Shown one piece after another: positions 22,780-32,119 of a stretch of 64,000 nucleotides of DNA. The notes beneath the pieces were generated by a model. The model searched no databases and had not been told where the DNA came from. It was given only the letters and a program-made list of their open reading frames with translations. Source of the stretch: JBARKJ01 sp963698885 (GTDB lineage Bacteria > Nitrospirota > JACRHJ01); NCBI GenBank assembly GCA_963698885.1, contig CAVOSJ010000004.1, positions 1 to 64,000 of the forward strand. Reading direction: 5' to 3'. How positions within the stretch are numbered: the stretch's first letter is position 1; each line of letters opens with the position of its first letter. Both the position numbers and the translations under genes were made by a program.

Positions 22780-24936
22780 CTACGATGTCTTAACCCGCTT
22801 CACGTTTATCACCCCGTCCACTTTCGTTATCCTCTTCATCACGCGTTCCAGGTGGCCCGTGTCGGTTATCTCTATCGTAAAGTTCAGGCTCGCGCGCTTG
22901 TCTTCCGAAGTGGATATCTCCGCGCTTGAAATATTCGAATCGGCGGAGGCTATCGCCGTGGAAACATTGGCTAAAAGGCCCGGCTTGTCCACCGTCGCCA
23001 CGGAAATTTTGGCCGGGTGCATGACCGGGTGCTCCAGGTCCCATTCCACCGGTATCATCCTGTCCCGGTCCGATTCCAGGTCTATGACGTTCGTGCAGTC
23101 CGTGGAGTGTATCGAAACGCCCCTGCCGCGCGTGATGAAGCCGATTATCTTGTCGCCGGGGACCGGATTACAGCATTTCGAGAAGTGTATCATGATGTCG
23201 TCTACACCCTTTATTCTTACGCCCTTATCCTTCTTGGCGGTAATCTTTCTGGCGACTTTCCTGAGTATCGACTCGTCGCGCTTCTCCTCGGAAACGGCCT
23301 CTTCCGGGAGTATCACGTGTATCGCCTGGTGCGGAGATATTTTTCCAAAACCGATCTCGCTGTATAGCTCGTCCAGGTCCTCGACCTTCGCCGCTTCGAG
23401 TATCTTGCTTAGGTCCTGAGATTTGTACAGTTTCTGGACGTTTATGTCCCTCTTCTTAAGCTCCTTCTCCAGGAGGTCCTTCCCAAGCGCCATGCTCTGC
23501 TTGTCTTCCTCCTGCTTCAGCCAGTGCCGTATCCTGGTCCTCGCCTTGGAGGTCTTCACGAACTTCAGCCAGTCCCGCGACGGGAAATGTCCCGGCTGGG
23601 TAACTATCTCCACGGTGTCGCCGGTCTGGAACTCATAACGTATCGGGACCATCTTCCCGTTCACCTTGGCGCCGACGCACTGGTTGCCCACGTCCGTATG
23701 GATGCTGTACGCGAAGTCCACGGGTGTGGAGCCTTTCACAAGCTCCTTCACGTCGCCCTTCGGCGTAAAGACGTACACCACCTCCGGGAACAGGTCCACC
23801 TTTACGGTATCCAGGAATTCCTTCGAGTCCGTCAGCTCCTGCTGGTACTCCACGAGCTGCCGAAGCCACGAGAAGCGCTTCTCATCCACTTCGGCTATAC
23901 GTCCTTTTTCCTTGTACTGCCAGTGCGCCGCGATGCCTTCTTCCGCCACCCGGTGCATCTCCTCCGTGCGTATCTGGAACTCGATCCGGTCGCCTTTCGG
24001 GCCGATGACGGTGGTATGCAGCGACTGGTAGAGGTTGGATTTCGGTACGCCGATGAAGTCCTTGAACCGCCCGGGGACCGGCAGCCAGAGGGAGTGGATC
24101 ATGCCGAGGATAGCGTAGCAGTTGGTCTTGGTGTCCGTGATGATGCGAAGCGCGGTGATATCGTACATCTCGTCCACGGTGATGTCCTGCTTCAGCATCT
24201 TCTGATAGATGCTGAAGTAGTGCTTCGGCCTTCCCAGGACGCGGCACGGCAGGCCGCTTTTGTCCATATGGGCCTTGACGATGGCGATTAAGTCCTCTAT
24301 GTACTTCTCGCGCTCTTCGCGCTTCTGGCTTATCCTGCTTACCAGGTCTTCATAGACCCGCGGCTCCAGGTACTTCAGGCATAAGTCCTCGAGCTCCCAC
24401 TTTATGCGCCCAAGTCCAAGGCGGTTGGCCAGCGGCGCATAAATGTCCATCGTCTCCTGGGCGATTGCCTTCCTGCGCTCCGGCTTTAAGTGTTCGAGCG
24501 TCCTCATGTTGTGCAGGCGGTCGGCGAGCTTGATGAGGATTACCCGGATGTCCTTTGACATCGCCAGTATCATTTTGCGGAAGTTCTCGGCCTGTGCCTC
24601 TTCGCGGGTTTTGAACTCTATGCGCGCGATCTTGGTCAGGCCGTCCACGATGGAGGCGACCTCGTCTCCGAAATATTCGGCGATTTCCTCGACCGTCGTG
24701 TCCGTGTCTTCAACTGTATCGTGCAGGAGTCCGCTGGCGACCGTGATGTAGTCGAGCTTCAGTTCGGCGAGTATCCCGGCGACCTCGATAGGGTGGACGA
24801 GGTACGGTTCTCCGGAGAGGCGGCTTGTCCCCTGGTGTACTTTTGCGGAATAGATATAGGCCATCCGCAGGAAATCCAGGTCGGCTTCCGGCTGATAGCT
24901 CTGTATCTTCTCAAGTATGTCTTCAAATCTCAGCAT
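22780..24936 (-). CDS. relA: Bifunctional (p)ppGpp synthetase/hydrolase (RelA/SpoT family)
   Basis: This enzyme makes and degrades the stringent-response alarmone. The 718-residue protein has an intact HD hydrolase domain (GLLHDTVEDTD near residue 72; KLADRLHNMRTLEHL), the synthetase region (YDITALRIITD; GDRIEFQIRTEEMHRVAEEGIAAHW), a TGS domain (VYVFTPKGDVKELVKGSTPVD-like start) and a C-terminal ACT domain (VDKPGLLANVSTAIA). With both active sites conserved it should be a bifunctional Rel enzyme. It overlaps recJ by 7 bases. Confidence 0.97.
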   Translation of the reverse strand: MLRFEDILEKIQSYQPEADLDFLRMAYIYSAKVHQGTSRLSGEPYLVHPIEVAGILAELKLDYITVASGLLHDTVEDTDTTVEEIAEYFGDEVASIVDGLTKIARIEFKTREEAQAENFRKMILAMSKDIRVILIKLADRLHNMRTLEHLKPERRKAIAQETMDIYAPLANRLGLGRIKWELEDLCLKYLEPRVYEDLVSRISQKREEREKYIEDLIAIVKAHMDKSGLPCRVLGRPKHYFSIYQKMLKQDITVDEMYDITALRIITDTKTNCYAILGMIHSLWLPVPGRFKDFIGVPKSNLYQSLHTTVIGPKGDRIEFQIRTEEMHRVAEEGIAAHWQYKEKGRIAEVDEKRFSWLRQLVEYQQELTDSKEFLDTVKVDLFPEVVYVFTPKGDVKELVKGSTPVDFAYSIHTDVGNQCVGAKVNGKMVPIRYEFQTGDTVEIVTQPGHFPSRDWLKFVKTSKARTRIRHWLKQEEDKQSMALGKDLLEKELKKRDINVQKLYKSQDLSKILEAAKVEDLDELYSEIGFGKISPHQAIHVILPEEAVSEEKRDESILRKVARKITAKKDKGVRIKGVDDIMIHFSKCCNPVPGDKIIGFITRGRGVSIHSTDCTNVIDLESDRDRMIPVEWDLEHPVMHPAKISVATVDKPGLLANVSTAIASADSNISSAEISTSEDKRASLNFTIEITDTGHLERVMKRITKVDGVINVKRVKTS

Positions 24937-26654
24937 TGCCTGAAATGAAGGTCCTTAACGTTAAGCTGGAGGCTCTTCTCTCCCTGCCACTCGGATGCGG
25001 AGAGCGAGAAGGCGGCGTTGACGAAAACTTTTTTCTGAGCTAAGCCCTGGTAGGAGTTCCCCATGTTGAACGCGATGGAGTTCAGGAAGTACCCGTCCTG
25101 CACGAGTTTCATCCGGACATGGTTCCTCCCCACTACCTTCGGGTACATTACCCGCAAGGGACCGCCCGTGAGCACCGGCTCCGGGTTCGCCGGGCCGAAA
25201 GGCGCCATGGCCTTTATCTCCGAATAGACCTTCCAGTCCAGGTCCTTAAGCTTGACATCGTTGTCGATTCTAAGCCAGGGTATATAATCTTCCGGCGACA
25301 GCGCGTCCTTCACCGCCGCTTCGAACCGCTCCTTGAATACCCCCAGGTTTTCCTTTTTAATGGAAAGCCCCGCGGCGAACTTATGCCCGCCGTATGCCTC
25401 AAGGTGTTCCCTGCACTTGTCCAGCCCGTGGTAGAGGTTGAACCCCGGGATTCCCCGCGCGGAGCCTTTCCCGGTCCCGTCCACCATGGATATCAATACC
25501 GTAGGACGGTAGAATTCCTCCACGAGCTTGGAAGCGACGATGCCTATCACGCCTTGATGCCATTCGCTGGAATGAAGGACAATCGAGCTGTAGCGGTAGT
25601 CCGGGTCGCATACTATCATAGACCGGGCGTCGTCCAGTATCTTCTCCTCTATCTCCTGGCGCTCGCGGTTCAGCGCGTCTAAGTTTGACGCTATCGCGGC
25701 GGCTTCATCAGGGTCTTCCGTCAAAAGCAGCCGGACCCCGGCCTCCGCCTCACCCAGCCTTCCGGACGCGTTCAGCCTTGGGGCCATCTGGAAACCGACC
25801 GTGCCCGCGCTGAAATATTCATCCTTTACCAGCGCCACCTCTTTAAGCTTCTTAATCCCTAACCGCGAAGAGTCCTTAAGGAGTTGCAGCCCGTGCTTTA
25901 CGAGTATCCTGTTTTCACCGCGAAGCGGCACCACGTCCGCGACCGTCCCTAAAGCGACGAGGTCCAGGTACTTTCGCAGGCCATCGTCCACGCCCGGCCC
26001 GGCCTTGTCTTTGCCATCAAGCCCTGCCTTTACCGCCTGGGCCAGCTTTAGCGCAATACCGACCCCGGCAAGCCCCTTAAAGGGGTATCCGCAGCCGCGC
26101 AGGCATGGGTTGACCACCGCCCGCGCCTCCGGCAGCGTCATAGGGGGCTCGTGGTGGTCGGTGATGACAACGTCGAGCCCCATGGCCCTCGCGGCCTCCA
26201 TCTCAAGGACGGAAGATATGCCGCAGTCAACCGTGACGACGAGGGACGCCCCGGCGGCCTTTATTTTTTTCAAGGCGCCGATGCTTATCCCATAGCCGTC
26301 CTCAAGCCGCTTGGGGATATAGTATTCTACTTTTTTGCCTGTATCGTGGAAAAATTTTACGAGAAGGGATGTCGCGGTTATGCCGTCGGCGTCATAGTCG
26401 CCGTAAATGAAGATAATCTCATCGCTTCTGATAGCGTGGATTATCCTGCGGACTGCTTTTTCCATGTCCGGGAGGAGGAATGGCTCGTTGAGGTCTTCCA
26501 ATGAGGAGCGAAGGAAGCTGTCCGCGTCTTCCTGGCTTGTGATGCCCCTGTTGGCGAGTATCTTTGCGGCGGTGAGGGATATTCCCATCTCGGAGCAAAG
26601 GGCCTCCGTAACCGAAGGAGACGCTTCCTGCCTTATCCACCGCTTCTCTAACAA
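24930..26654 (-). CDS. recJ: Single-stranded-DNA-specific exonuclease RecJ
   Basis: RecJ is a 5'-3' exonuclease in recombination and mismatch repair. The 574-residue protein has the DHH phosphoesterase motifs IYGDYDADGITATSLLV, VVTVDCGIS and VVITDHHEPP, then APRLNASGRLG, and a DHHA1 region GSARGIPGFNLYHGL with GGHKFAAG. The start is TTG at 26654 behind AGGAGAGG, giving a normal N-terminus LEKRWIRQE. The stop overlaps the start of the relA/spoT gene. Confidence 0.96.
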   Translation of the reverse strand: MLEKRWIRQEASPSVTEALCSEMGISLTAAKILANRGITSQEDADSFLRSSLEDLNEPFLLPDMEKAVRRIIHAIRSDEIIFIYGDYDADGITATSLLVKFFHDTGKKVEYYIPKRLEDGYGISIGALKKIKAAGASLVVTVDCGISSVLEMEAARAMGLDVVITDHHEPPMTLPEARAVVNPCLRGCGYPFKGLAGVGIALKLAQAVKAGLDGKDKAGPGVDDGLRKYLDLVALGTVADVVPLRGENRILVKHGLQLLKDSSRLGIKKLKEVALVKDEYFSAGTVGFQMAPRLNASGRLGEAEAGVRLLLTEDPDEAAAIASNLDALNRERQEIEEKILDDARSMIVCDPDYRYSSIVLHSSEWHQGVIGIVASKLVEEFYRPTVLISMVDGTGKGSARGIPGFNLYHGLDKCREHLEAYGGHKFAAGLSIKKENLGVFKERFEAAVKDALSPEDYIPWLRIDNDVKLKDLDWKVYSEIKAMAPFGPANPEPVLTGGPLRVMYPKVVGRNHVRMKLVQDGYFLNSIAFNMGNSYQGLAQKKVFVNAAFSLSASEWQGEKSLQLNVKDLHFRQC

Positions 26655-26683
26655 CTTTTTCCTCTCCTGAACTTAAATCGCGC

Positions 26684-27771
26684 CTAGGCCCTGGTCTTTT
26701 TGCCTTTCTTGCCCTTTTTTGACTTGTCGGGGCTGGACTGGGCGGATGCCGTCTGGAGCGTGGTTTTAGGCTCGGCTATTTTAGGTGCGGCGGACGCAGG
26801 GGCCTGGGCGGCAAGGCTTTTCGCGGTGCCTTCCTTCGTCGGCTGCTTTGTCAGCATTGAAGCCTTGATGAGGCGGCTCCCCTTCTTGCCCCTCCAGACG
26901 TATAGTACAGGACTGGCCACGAAAACCGAAGAGTACGTGCCGACTACGACACCGCAAAGCATGGCAAACGCGAAGTCGTGCAGGACCTCGCCGCCGAAGA
27001 TGAAGAGCGAGAGCACGGCCAGGAAGACTGTGAGCGAAGTGACGACCGTACGGGAAAGGACCTCGTTGATAGATTCGTTTATGATGTCCATCAGGCCGTC
27101 CTTCTGGCGCATCTTCAGGTTCTCTCTTATCCTGTCGAAGACGACGACGGTGTCGGTTAACGAGTAGCCGGCTAGCGTCAGCAGCGCCGTCACGACCAGC
27201 AGCGTTATCTCCTTATGCAGTAACATGAACACGCCGAGCACCGCGAGCACGTCGTGCAGGGTCGCTATCGTCGCCGCAATGCCGAACTTCCACTCGAACC
27301 GCCACCATATGTAGATGATGATGCCCGCGAAAGACAGGATTATGGCCAGAAGCGCGTCTCTCTGGAGCGACTTGCCGACCGTCGGCCCAATGGCGGAACT
27401 GGAATCCACGCGGCTGAGGTTGTCCGGGAACGCCTTTGTAAACGCGGCCTGGATGCGGTTGATCACGTCCCCAACCGGGACGTTCAGCTTCTTCACCCGG
27501 ATCAGGAGCTTCGTCTGATCCGTGAACGACTGTATTTCCGCGTCCTTGAACCCGCGGCATCGAGGGCGGACCTCGCCTTATCCACCGGCACCGGCTTCGC
27601 GAACACTAAATCGGCTGATGCTCCGCCCGAGAAGTCTATGCCCATGTTGGCCCGGCCCGTGGCGATCATTACGAGACAGATAACGCCCAAAAGCGAGAGG
27701 GTGAGCGATATGCCGAACGCTATCTTCCTCAGGCCAAGGAAGTTAATATTCGTTTTCTTGATGAGTTCCAT
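26684..27771 (-). CDS. secF: Protein translocase subunit SecF (frameshifted)
   Basis: SecF with SecD uses the proton gradient to help the Sec translocase release proteins in the periplasm. The N-terminal part has INFLGLRKIAFGISL and GIDFSGGASADLVF. The rest has AIGPTVGKSLQRDALLAII, WRFEWKFGIAATIATLHDV, SLTDTVVVFDRIREN and SRTVVTSLTVFLAV. The frame breaks near 27551-27556: SALDAAG should continue as FKDAEIQSFTDQTKLLIRV, with one G missing from a G run. The C-terminal tail is unusually long and low-complexity (KSKKGKKGKKTRA end). It lies 18 bases after secD. Confidence 0.93.
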
Positions 27772-27789
27772 TTAAAAAAGCCTCCGAAT

Positions 27790-29422
27790 TTATATGCTGA
27801 GCTTCTCGAGTTTCTTATTGGATGTCCAGAGGTCGAACACGACCTTCGTCCCGACGAGCGCGGTGAACAGGTTAATTAGAATACCCAGTGAGAGCGATAC
27901 CGCGAAACCCTTAATCGGCCCCGTGCCGAACTGGAAGAGCACCGCCGCCGTGATGAGCGTGGTGACGTGCGAGTCAAGGACTGTGGTGAAAGCCTTGTCG
28001 TATCCGCCGTCGATCGCCGCCCGCACCGATTTCCCAAGATGCAGCTCCTCCCGTATCCTCTCGAAAATCAGGACGTTGGAATCCACGCCCATGCCGATGG
28101 TGAGCAGGATGCCAGCCAACCCGGGCAGGGTAAGGGTCGCGTTAAGGAGGGCAAGAGCGCCAATCAGGACGACCACGTTTAACATGATCGCAAAGTCCGC
28201 TATCACGCCGGAGAAGCCATAGTAAATGGCCATGAATATCACTACCAGGAGAGTGCCCAGTATTATCGCCTTGCGTCCGGACTCGATGGAGTCGTTGCCC
28301 AGCGTAGGCCCGACGGTAAGGTTCTGAAGGGGCTTTAAAGGCGCGGGCAGCGCGCCGGCCCGGAGGACAATGGCAAGGTCCTTTGCCGCGGCCTCGGTGA
28401 ACTGGCCGCTTATCTGCGCCTTTCCCGCCGCTTATCCTCTCCCGGATTACCGGCGCGGAATAGACGTTGTTATCGAGTATTATTGCCATATATTTGCCGA
28501 CATTGGCGGCCGTGGCCTGGTCGAATATCCTGGCGCCCGTCGGGTCCAGCGTGAAGGCCACTTGAGCCCCTTTGTTCTGGGGGTTTATTTCCATCCTCGC
28601 CTCCTGCAGGACGTCGCCCGTCATAATCGGGTCTTTCTTCAGGAGATAAGGCCTCTTCGACACCGCGCCGGTGGAGCGGTCGACAACGCGCTCGAAGAGT
28701 ATTTCGTCGCCTGCGGGTATCTTGTCCTTATACTGCGCCATAAGCGCGTCCGTCTCGGAGGCCGGGATGGTATCCGGGAGCGGCGGGGTGAGCTGGGCAG
28801 CACTGTCAACCATCTTGAACTCGAGCTGGGCGGTCTTGCCTATCAAGTCCAGCGCCCTCTGGGTATCCCGGATGCCAGGCAGCTGGATAAGTATCTGGTC
28901 CGTCCCCTGCTGGACGATGACCGGCTCCGCCACGCCGAACTGGTCAATCCTGTTCCTTATCGTCTCCAGCGACTGGGCGACGGCGCTGGTTTTGATCCTC
29001 TCCGCCTCAGTAGCCTTGAGTGCAAGGATGACTGTAGTTCCCTCCTGGGACTTCTTCTCCAGGACGCCCGTGTCGCTAATCACGGACAGAAGCTTGTCCA
29101 TGTCCGCCGGGTTCTGTACTGTAGCCTCGATGGTAGTGGGTGAGGTCTGTCTGGCATCGACGAGTGAGATTTTTTTGTCAACGGACGTATTCTTTATGTT
29201 GGTCACCAAGCGGCCGGTGAAAGACTCGACGGCCTTGTCCGTCTCCACCTGATAAATCAGGTGCATTCCGCCCTGGAGGTCGAGTCCAAGATTTATCCTG
29301 TTTCCTGGCCACCACTTAGGCAGACTGCCTCGCACACCGGGCAGGCTGGGAAGAAATATTATGAGAGCGACGGCGACGACCGACGCGACTAAGACCATCC
29401 TCCACGTAAGGCTTCTGTTCAT
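27790..29422 (-). CDS. secD: Protein translocase subunit SecD (frameshifted)
   Basis: SecD is the large periplasmic-domain partner of SecF. The N-terminal part has NLGLDLQGGMHLIYQVE, ETIRNRIDQFGVAEPVI and ILIQLPGIRD. The C-terminal part has the six-helix domain with LNATLTLPGLAGILLTIGM and GVDSNVLIFERIREEL. The frame breaks near 28420-28430: RERISGGK should continue as AQISGQF, one base being extra in a GGGAAAGG run. The repaired protein is about 543 residues. AGGAGG stands before the ATG, and a promoter lies about 50 bases upstream. Confidence 0.94.
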
Positions 29423-29468
29423 GAAGAGAAAAACCTCCTGGTTTTAAGATTATGGAATTGAACGATTC

Positions 29469-29497
29469 ATAATAAATCAAAAAAGGAGGGATTGCAA
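29469..29497 (-). promoter_or_regulatory. Candidate secDF promoter
   Basis: On the minus strand TTGCAA (29492-29497), a 17-base spacer and TATTAT (29469-29474) precede secD, leaving a leader of about 40 bases that carries the AGGAGG ribosome binding site. Confidence 0.55.
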
Positions 29498-29571
29498 GAG
29501 TAAAAAAACCATAAATCTTAAATAAGCGTTGTTTTACAAGGATTTTGGAAGGGATGATTTCAGGAAAGGCT

Positions 29572-29605
29572 GTCATCCCGAGCGTAGTCGAACGCTCGGG
29601 ACGAC
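29572..29605. repeat. Short dispersed palindrome
   Basis: GTCATCCCGAGCG and CGCTCGGGACGAC form a near-perfect stem around a loop TAGTCGAA. It is related to the repeat read into the end of ridA (22354-22379). It lies between yajC and secD and could act as a terminator-like hairpin, though no T run follows. Confidence 0.6.
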
Positions 29606-29650
29606 AATTGATAAGACTGGCGCGTCACCTTAAAGTTTCTCGAAAATGAC

Positions 29651-30010
29651 CTACGTGGGCGTACCCTTCTCCACTTCTTCCTCAGACGCGGCCACGTTTG
29701 CGATATATCCGCGCCCCACCTTAATCTTCACGTTATCCGCGACTATCAGCACTACGGATTCCGCGGTAAGCGAATAGATGATGCCGTATATCCCGCCGCT
29801 GGTTATCACCCGGTCGCCTTTTTTGAGGCTGTCGAGCATCACCTTGTGCTCTTTAGCCTTCTTCTGCTGGGGCCGGATGAGCAGGAAATAGAATATCCCG
29901 AAGATTATTATCAGGGGGAATAGCGACTGGAACATGCTTGGCGCCCCTCCCGGCGCTCCCGCCGCGCCTCCTCCCGTACCCATAGCGTATGCAATGGCCG
30001 TCAGTATCAT
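29651..30010 (-). CDS. yajC: Preprotein translocase accessory subunit YajC
   Basis: YajC is a small inner-membrane partner of SecDF. The 119-residue protein has a Gly/Ala-rich start (MGTGGGAAGAPGGAPS), one helix LIIIFGIFYFLLIRPQQKK, and LKKGDRVITSGGIYGII, the family signature. The ATG overlaps the tgt stop (ATGA). The order tgt-yajC-secD-secF is the standard one, here with a palindromic repeat and a new promoter before secD. Confidence 0.96.
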   Translation of the reverse strand: MILTAIAYAMGTGGGAAGAPGGAPSMFQSLFPLIIIFGIFYFLLIRPQQKKAKEHKVMLDSLKKGDRVITSGGIYGIIYSLTAESVVLIVADNVKIKVGRGYIANVAASEEEVEKGTPT

Positions 30011-31131
30011 TGTTCCACCTCCCGTTTATGGTAAAATTCCCGTCTGAACGAAGTCAACCTGTCTTCCCGTATGGCCTTCCTTATATCATCCATCAGCGTC
30101 AGATAATAGTGCAGGTTGTGGATGGTATTAAGCCTCATACCAAGTATCTCGCCCGCCGAATATAAATGCCTTAGATACGCCCGCGAGAAATTCCTGCATG
30201 CGTAGCAGGTGCATTCAGGGTCCGCGGGGGAGCCGTCCTCCGAGTACTTTGCATTTTTTATATTCATTTTACCAAAACTGGTAAAAAGCGTCCCCGTCCT
30301 TGCATTCCTGGTCGGCATGACACAGTCGAACATATCCACGCCAAGGCAAGCGCATTCAACCAGGTCCTCCGGCGTACCCACGCCCATAAGATACCTTGGC
30401 CTGTCCTCCGGCATCGCTTGTGCCGTATATTCGGCCGCCTCGTACATAAGGGGCTTCGTCTCGCCCACGGAGAGGCCGCCTATCGCGTATCCGTCGAAGC
30501 CGATTTCAACCGTCCTGCCGGCACTCTCGACCCGGAGGTCCTTGTGCATACCACCCTGGATTATACCAAAAAGGGCCTGGTCTTCTCTCTTTTTTGAGTC
30601 CTTGCACCGCCTCGCCCACCGCAGGGTCATCTCCATAGACTCCTTTAAGTAGTCGTATGTGCTTGGATACGGCGGGCATTCGTCGAAGCACATTATAATG
30701 TCCGCCCCGAGCGCCTCCTGTATCCCGGTCGCTCTCTCCGGCGTCAGGAAATGATACGAACCATCAAGATGGGATTGGAACTTTACCCCTTCCTCCGTAA
30801 TCTTTCTGAGCTGGCTGTGAGAGAATACCTGGTAGCCCCCGCTGTCCGTGAGTATGGGCCTGTCCCAGGACATGAAGCGGTGCAGCCCGCCCATTTTGGC
30901 TATCAGCTCGTGCCCCGGCCTTAAGTAAAGATGATAGGTGTTGGAAAGGATTATTCCCGCCCCTCCCGCGCCCAGGGCCTTTAAATCCTCCGGCGCCATC
31001 GTCTTGACAGTCGCCTGGGTACCCACTGGCATGAATACCGGGGTCTGCACCTCTCCATGAGGCGTTACGAGTTTCCCCAGCCTCGCCCGAGTGCCAGAAT
31101 CTTTTTTAAGGACCGTGAAGCCGAAAGCCAT
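30007..31131 (-). CDS. tgt: Queuine tRNA-ribosyltransferase (tRNA-guanine transglycosylase)
   Basis: Tgt exchanges the wobble guanine of His, Asp, Asn and Tyr tRNAs for a queuosine precursor. The 374-residue protein has VFMPVGTQATVKTM, LTDSGGYQVFS with the active-site Asp, GGLSVGETK, YLMGVGTPEDLVE with the nucleophile region in GVDMFDCVMPTRNARTG, and zinc ligands CTCYACRNFSRAYLRHL. The N-terminus AFGFTVLKKDSGTRARLG fixes the start at 31131, which is only 8 bases after a perfect TATAAT box. Confidence 0.97.
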   Translation of the reverse strand: MAFGFTVLKKDSGTRARLGKLVTPHGEVQTPVFMPVGTQATVKTMAPEDLKALGAGGAGIILSNTYHLYLRPGHELIAKMGGLHRFMSWDRPILTDSGGYQVFSHSQLRKITEEGVKFQSHLDGSYHFLTPERATGIQEALGADIIMCFDECPPYPSTYDYLKESMEMTLRWARRCKDSKKREDQALFGIIQGGMHKDLRVESAGRTVEIGFDGYAIGGLSVGETKPLMYEAAEYTAQAMPEDRPRYLMGVGTPEDLVECACLGVDMFDCVMPTRNARTGTLFTSFGKMNIKNAKYSEDGSPADPECTCYACRNFSRAYLRHLYSAGEILGMRLNTIHNLHYYLTLMDDIRKAIREDRLTSFRREFYHKREVEQ

Positions 31132-31139
31132 AACGCAGG

Positions 31140-31167
31140 ATTATAGCGGGCGCACCTTTTTTGTCAA
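31140..31167 (-). promoter_or_regulatory. Consensus tgt promoter, leaderless type
   Basis: On the minus strand TTGACA (31162-31167), a 16-base spacer and TATAAT (31140-31145) match the consensus perfectly. Only 8 bases separate the -10 box from the tgt ATG and they contain no ribosome binding site, so the mRNA should start one or two bases before the ATG. Confidence 0.75.
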
Positions 31168-31182
31168 ACAAAATATGGAAAT

Positions 31183-31213
31183 AAAAAAAGCCCCGTTTTC
31201 ACGAGGCTTTTGA
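31183..31213 (-). terminator. Intrinsic terminator after the secreted cysteine-protein genes
   Basis: On the minus strand GCCTCGT, GAAA loop, ACGGGGC and a run of T. It lies between the stop of the gene at 31232 and the tgt promoter. Confidence 0.75.
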
Positions 31214-31231
31214 ATTTCAGCTTATACCACA

Positions 31232-31624
31232 TTACTGACCCGCCGGGTTAGTAGGCAGGTCCATCTGGCAGAAGGCCACGGACATCGGCGTCGTATCCCA
31301 TGGAGCCTCCGCCGTCACCTGCTCGCCGGTCAGGTCCCGTACCTGGCAGGTGGGGCATTCCGCTTGCGCTAATGCAAGCGCCTGCTCCGAGTTTTGCGCC
31401 CGTACATCCTCTACCTTGCAGGGAGTCTTGCCGGAACTATCGCGGAATCCGATGCTGTAGTCGCTCATCGGGATCCCGGAACCCTGGAGGTTCGGACTTC
31501 GAACGGTGCCCGGAGCCGGGTTTTCATAGCTGACGCCCGCGTACGAGAACCCGTACGGGACCATCAAGGTGAAAACCGCCGCCAGCAGGACAAATCCCGG
31601 CGCGATAGTAAATTTCCCTCTCAT
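31232..31624 (-). CDS. Small secreted cysteine protein, tandem family member 1
   Basis: I start the gene at ATG 31624 so that a signal peptide follows directly (MRGKFTIAPGFVLLAAVF...SYA); the longer frame to 31690 adds an unlikely N-terminus. The mature part of about 100 residues has SIGFRDSSGKTPC, a spacer with an Ala/Glu helix, then CPTCQVRDLTG and a final Cys. The same order, C, CxxC plus xVxDLT, and a late C, is seen in the next three genes. This member is the most diverged and lacks the HxPDG segment. Function unknown; the even number of Cys and the signal peptide suggest disulfides in the periplasm or outside. Confidence 0.75.
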   Translation of the reverse strand: MRGKFTIAPGFVLLAAVFTLMVPYGFSYAGVSYENPAPGTVRSPNLQGSGIPMSDYSIGFRDSSGKTPCKVEDVRAQNSEQALALAQAECPTCQVRDLTGEQVTAEAPWDTTPMSVAFCQMDLPTNPAGQ

Positions 31625-31647
31625 TATAAACCTCCATCCATCCCTCG

Positions 31648-32004
31648 TTACGGCGTCTCGCTTATCGGGCAGTACTTCATGGTCTGCCATGCAAAGGTGT
31701 TCTTGCCCTTTCCGGTATAGTTGTCAGTCAGGTCATAGACCGTGCATTCCCTGCAAGACTGGATCCCTTTGCGCACGGCCTCGGACAGCGACTGCGCCTT
31801 TATTACCTTCGTGAGGCATTTTTCTCCGGGGCTGTGCAGGCCGATGTAGTATTCGTGCAGGACTCCGCTCGCGTCCTTCATATCAAGCGCACTGGTTGGA
31901 CTGGGGGTGCCGGCTATCCTTACGGAACCCTCGTCCGCGATCGCGTATGCCGCCAGCGCCAGTACGGCGAAGATTGCGGCAATTAATACTTTGTAGGTTT
32001 TCAT
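31648..32004 (-). CDS. Small secreted cysteine protein, tandem family member 2
   Basis: The 118-residue protein has a clear signal peptide (MKTYKVLIAAIFAVLALAAY, cleavage near AIA-DE). The mature part has YYIGLHSPGEKC, a helical stretch with AQSLSEAVRKG, then CRECTVYDLTDNY and CPISETP at the end. It aligns with its three neighbours over nearly its whole length. It lies 23 bases upstream of member 1. A REP-like element separates it from member 3, so members 1 and 2 may be expressed apart from 3 and 4. Confidence 0.78.
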   Translation of the reverse strand: MKTYKVLIAAIFAVLALAAYAIADEGSVRIAGTPSPTSALDMKDASGVLHEYYIGLHSPGEKCLTKVIKAQSLSEAVRKGIQSCRECTVYDLTDNYTGKGKNTFAWQTMKYCPISETP

Positions 32005-32021
32005 AACAGCCTCCTGAAACC

Positions 32022-32117
32022 GTTACTTTTCTTTCGAGAAAGAAAAGTAACACAAAAGAAAGCTGGACTGTTAAAGCCCGAAAGTTTTTGGCGTTACCTT
32101 TTTCCAAAAAGGTAACG
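32022..32117 (+). repeat. REP-like two-hairpin element, copy B
   Basis: This is the best preserved copy. The first hairpin has arms GTTACTTTTCTTTC / GAAAGAAAAGTAAC (32022-32051). A linker with ACAAAAGAAAGC and GAAAGTTTTTGGCG follows, then the second hairpin with arms CGTTACCTTTTT / AAAAAGGTAACG (32092-32117). It lies between members 2 and 3 of the secreted family. Copies at 11572 and 9551 are less complete. Confidence 0.8.
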
Positions 32118-32119
32118 GT

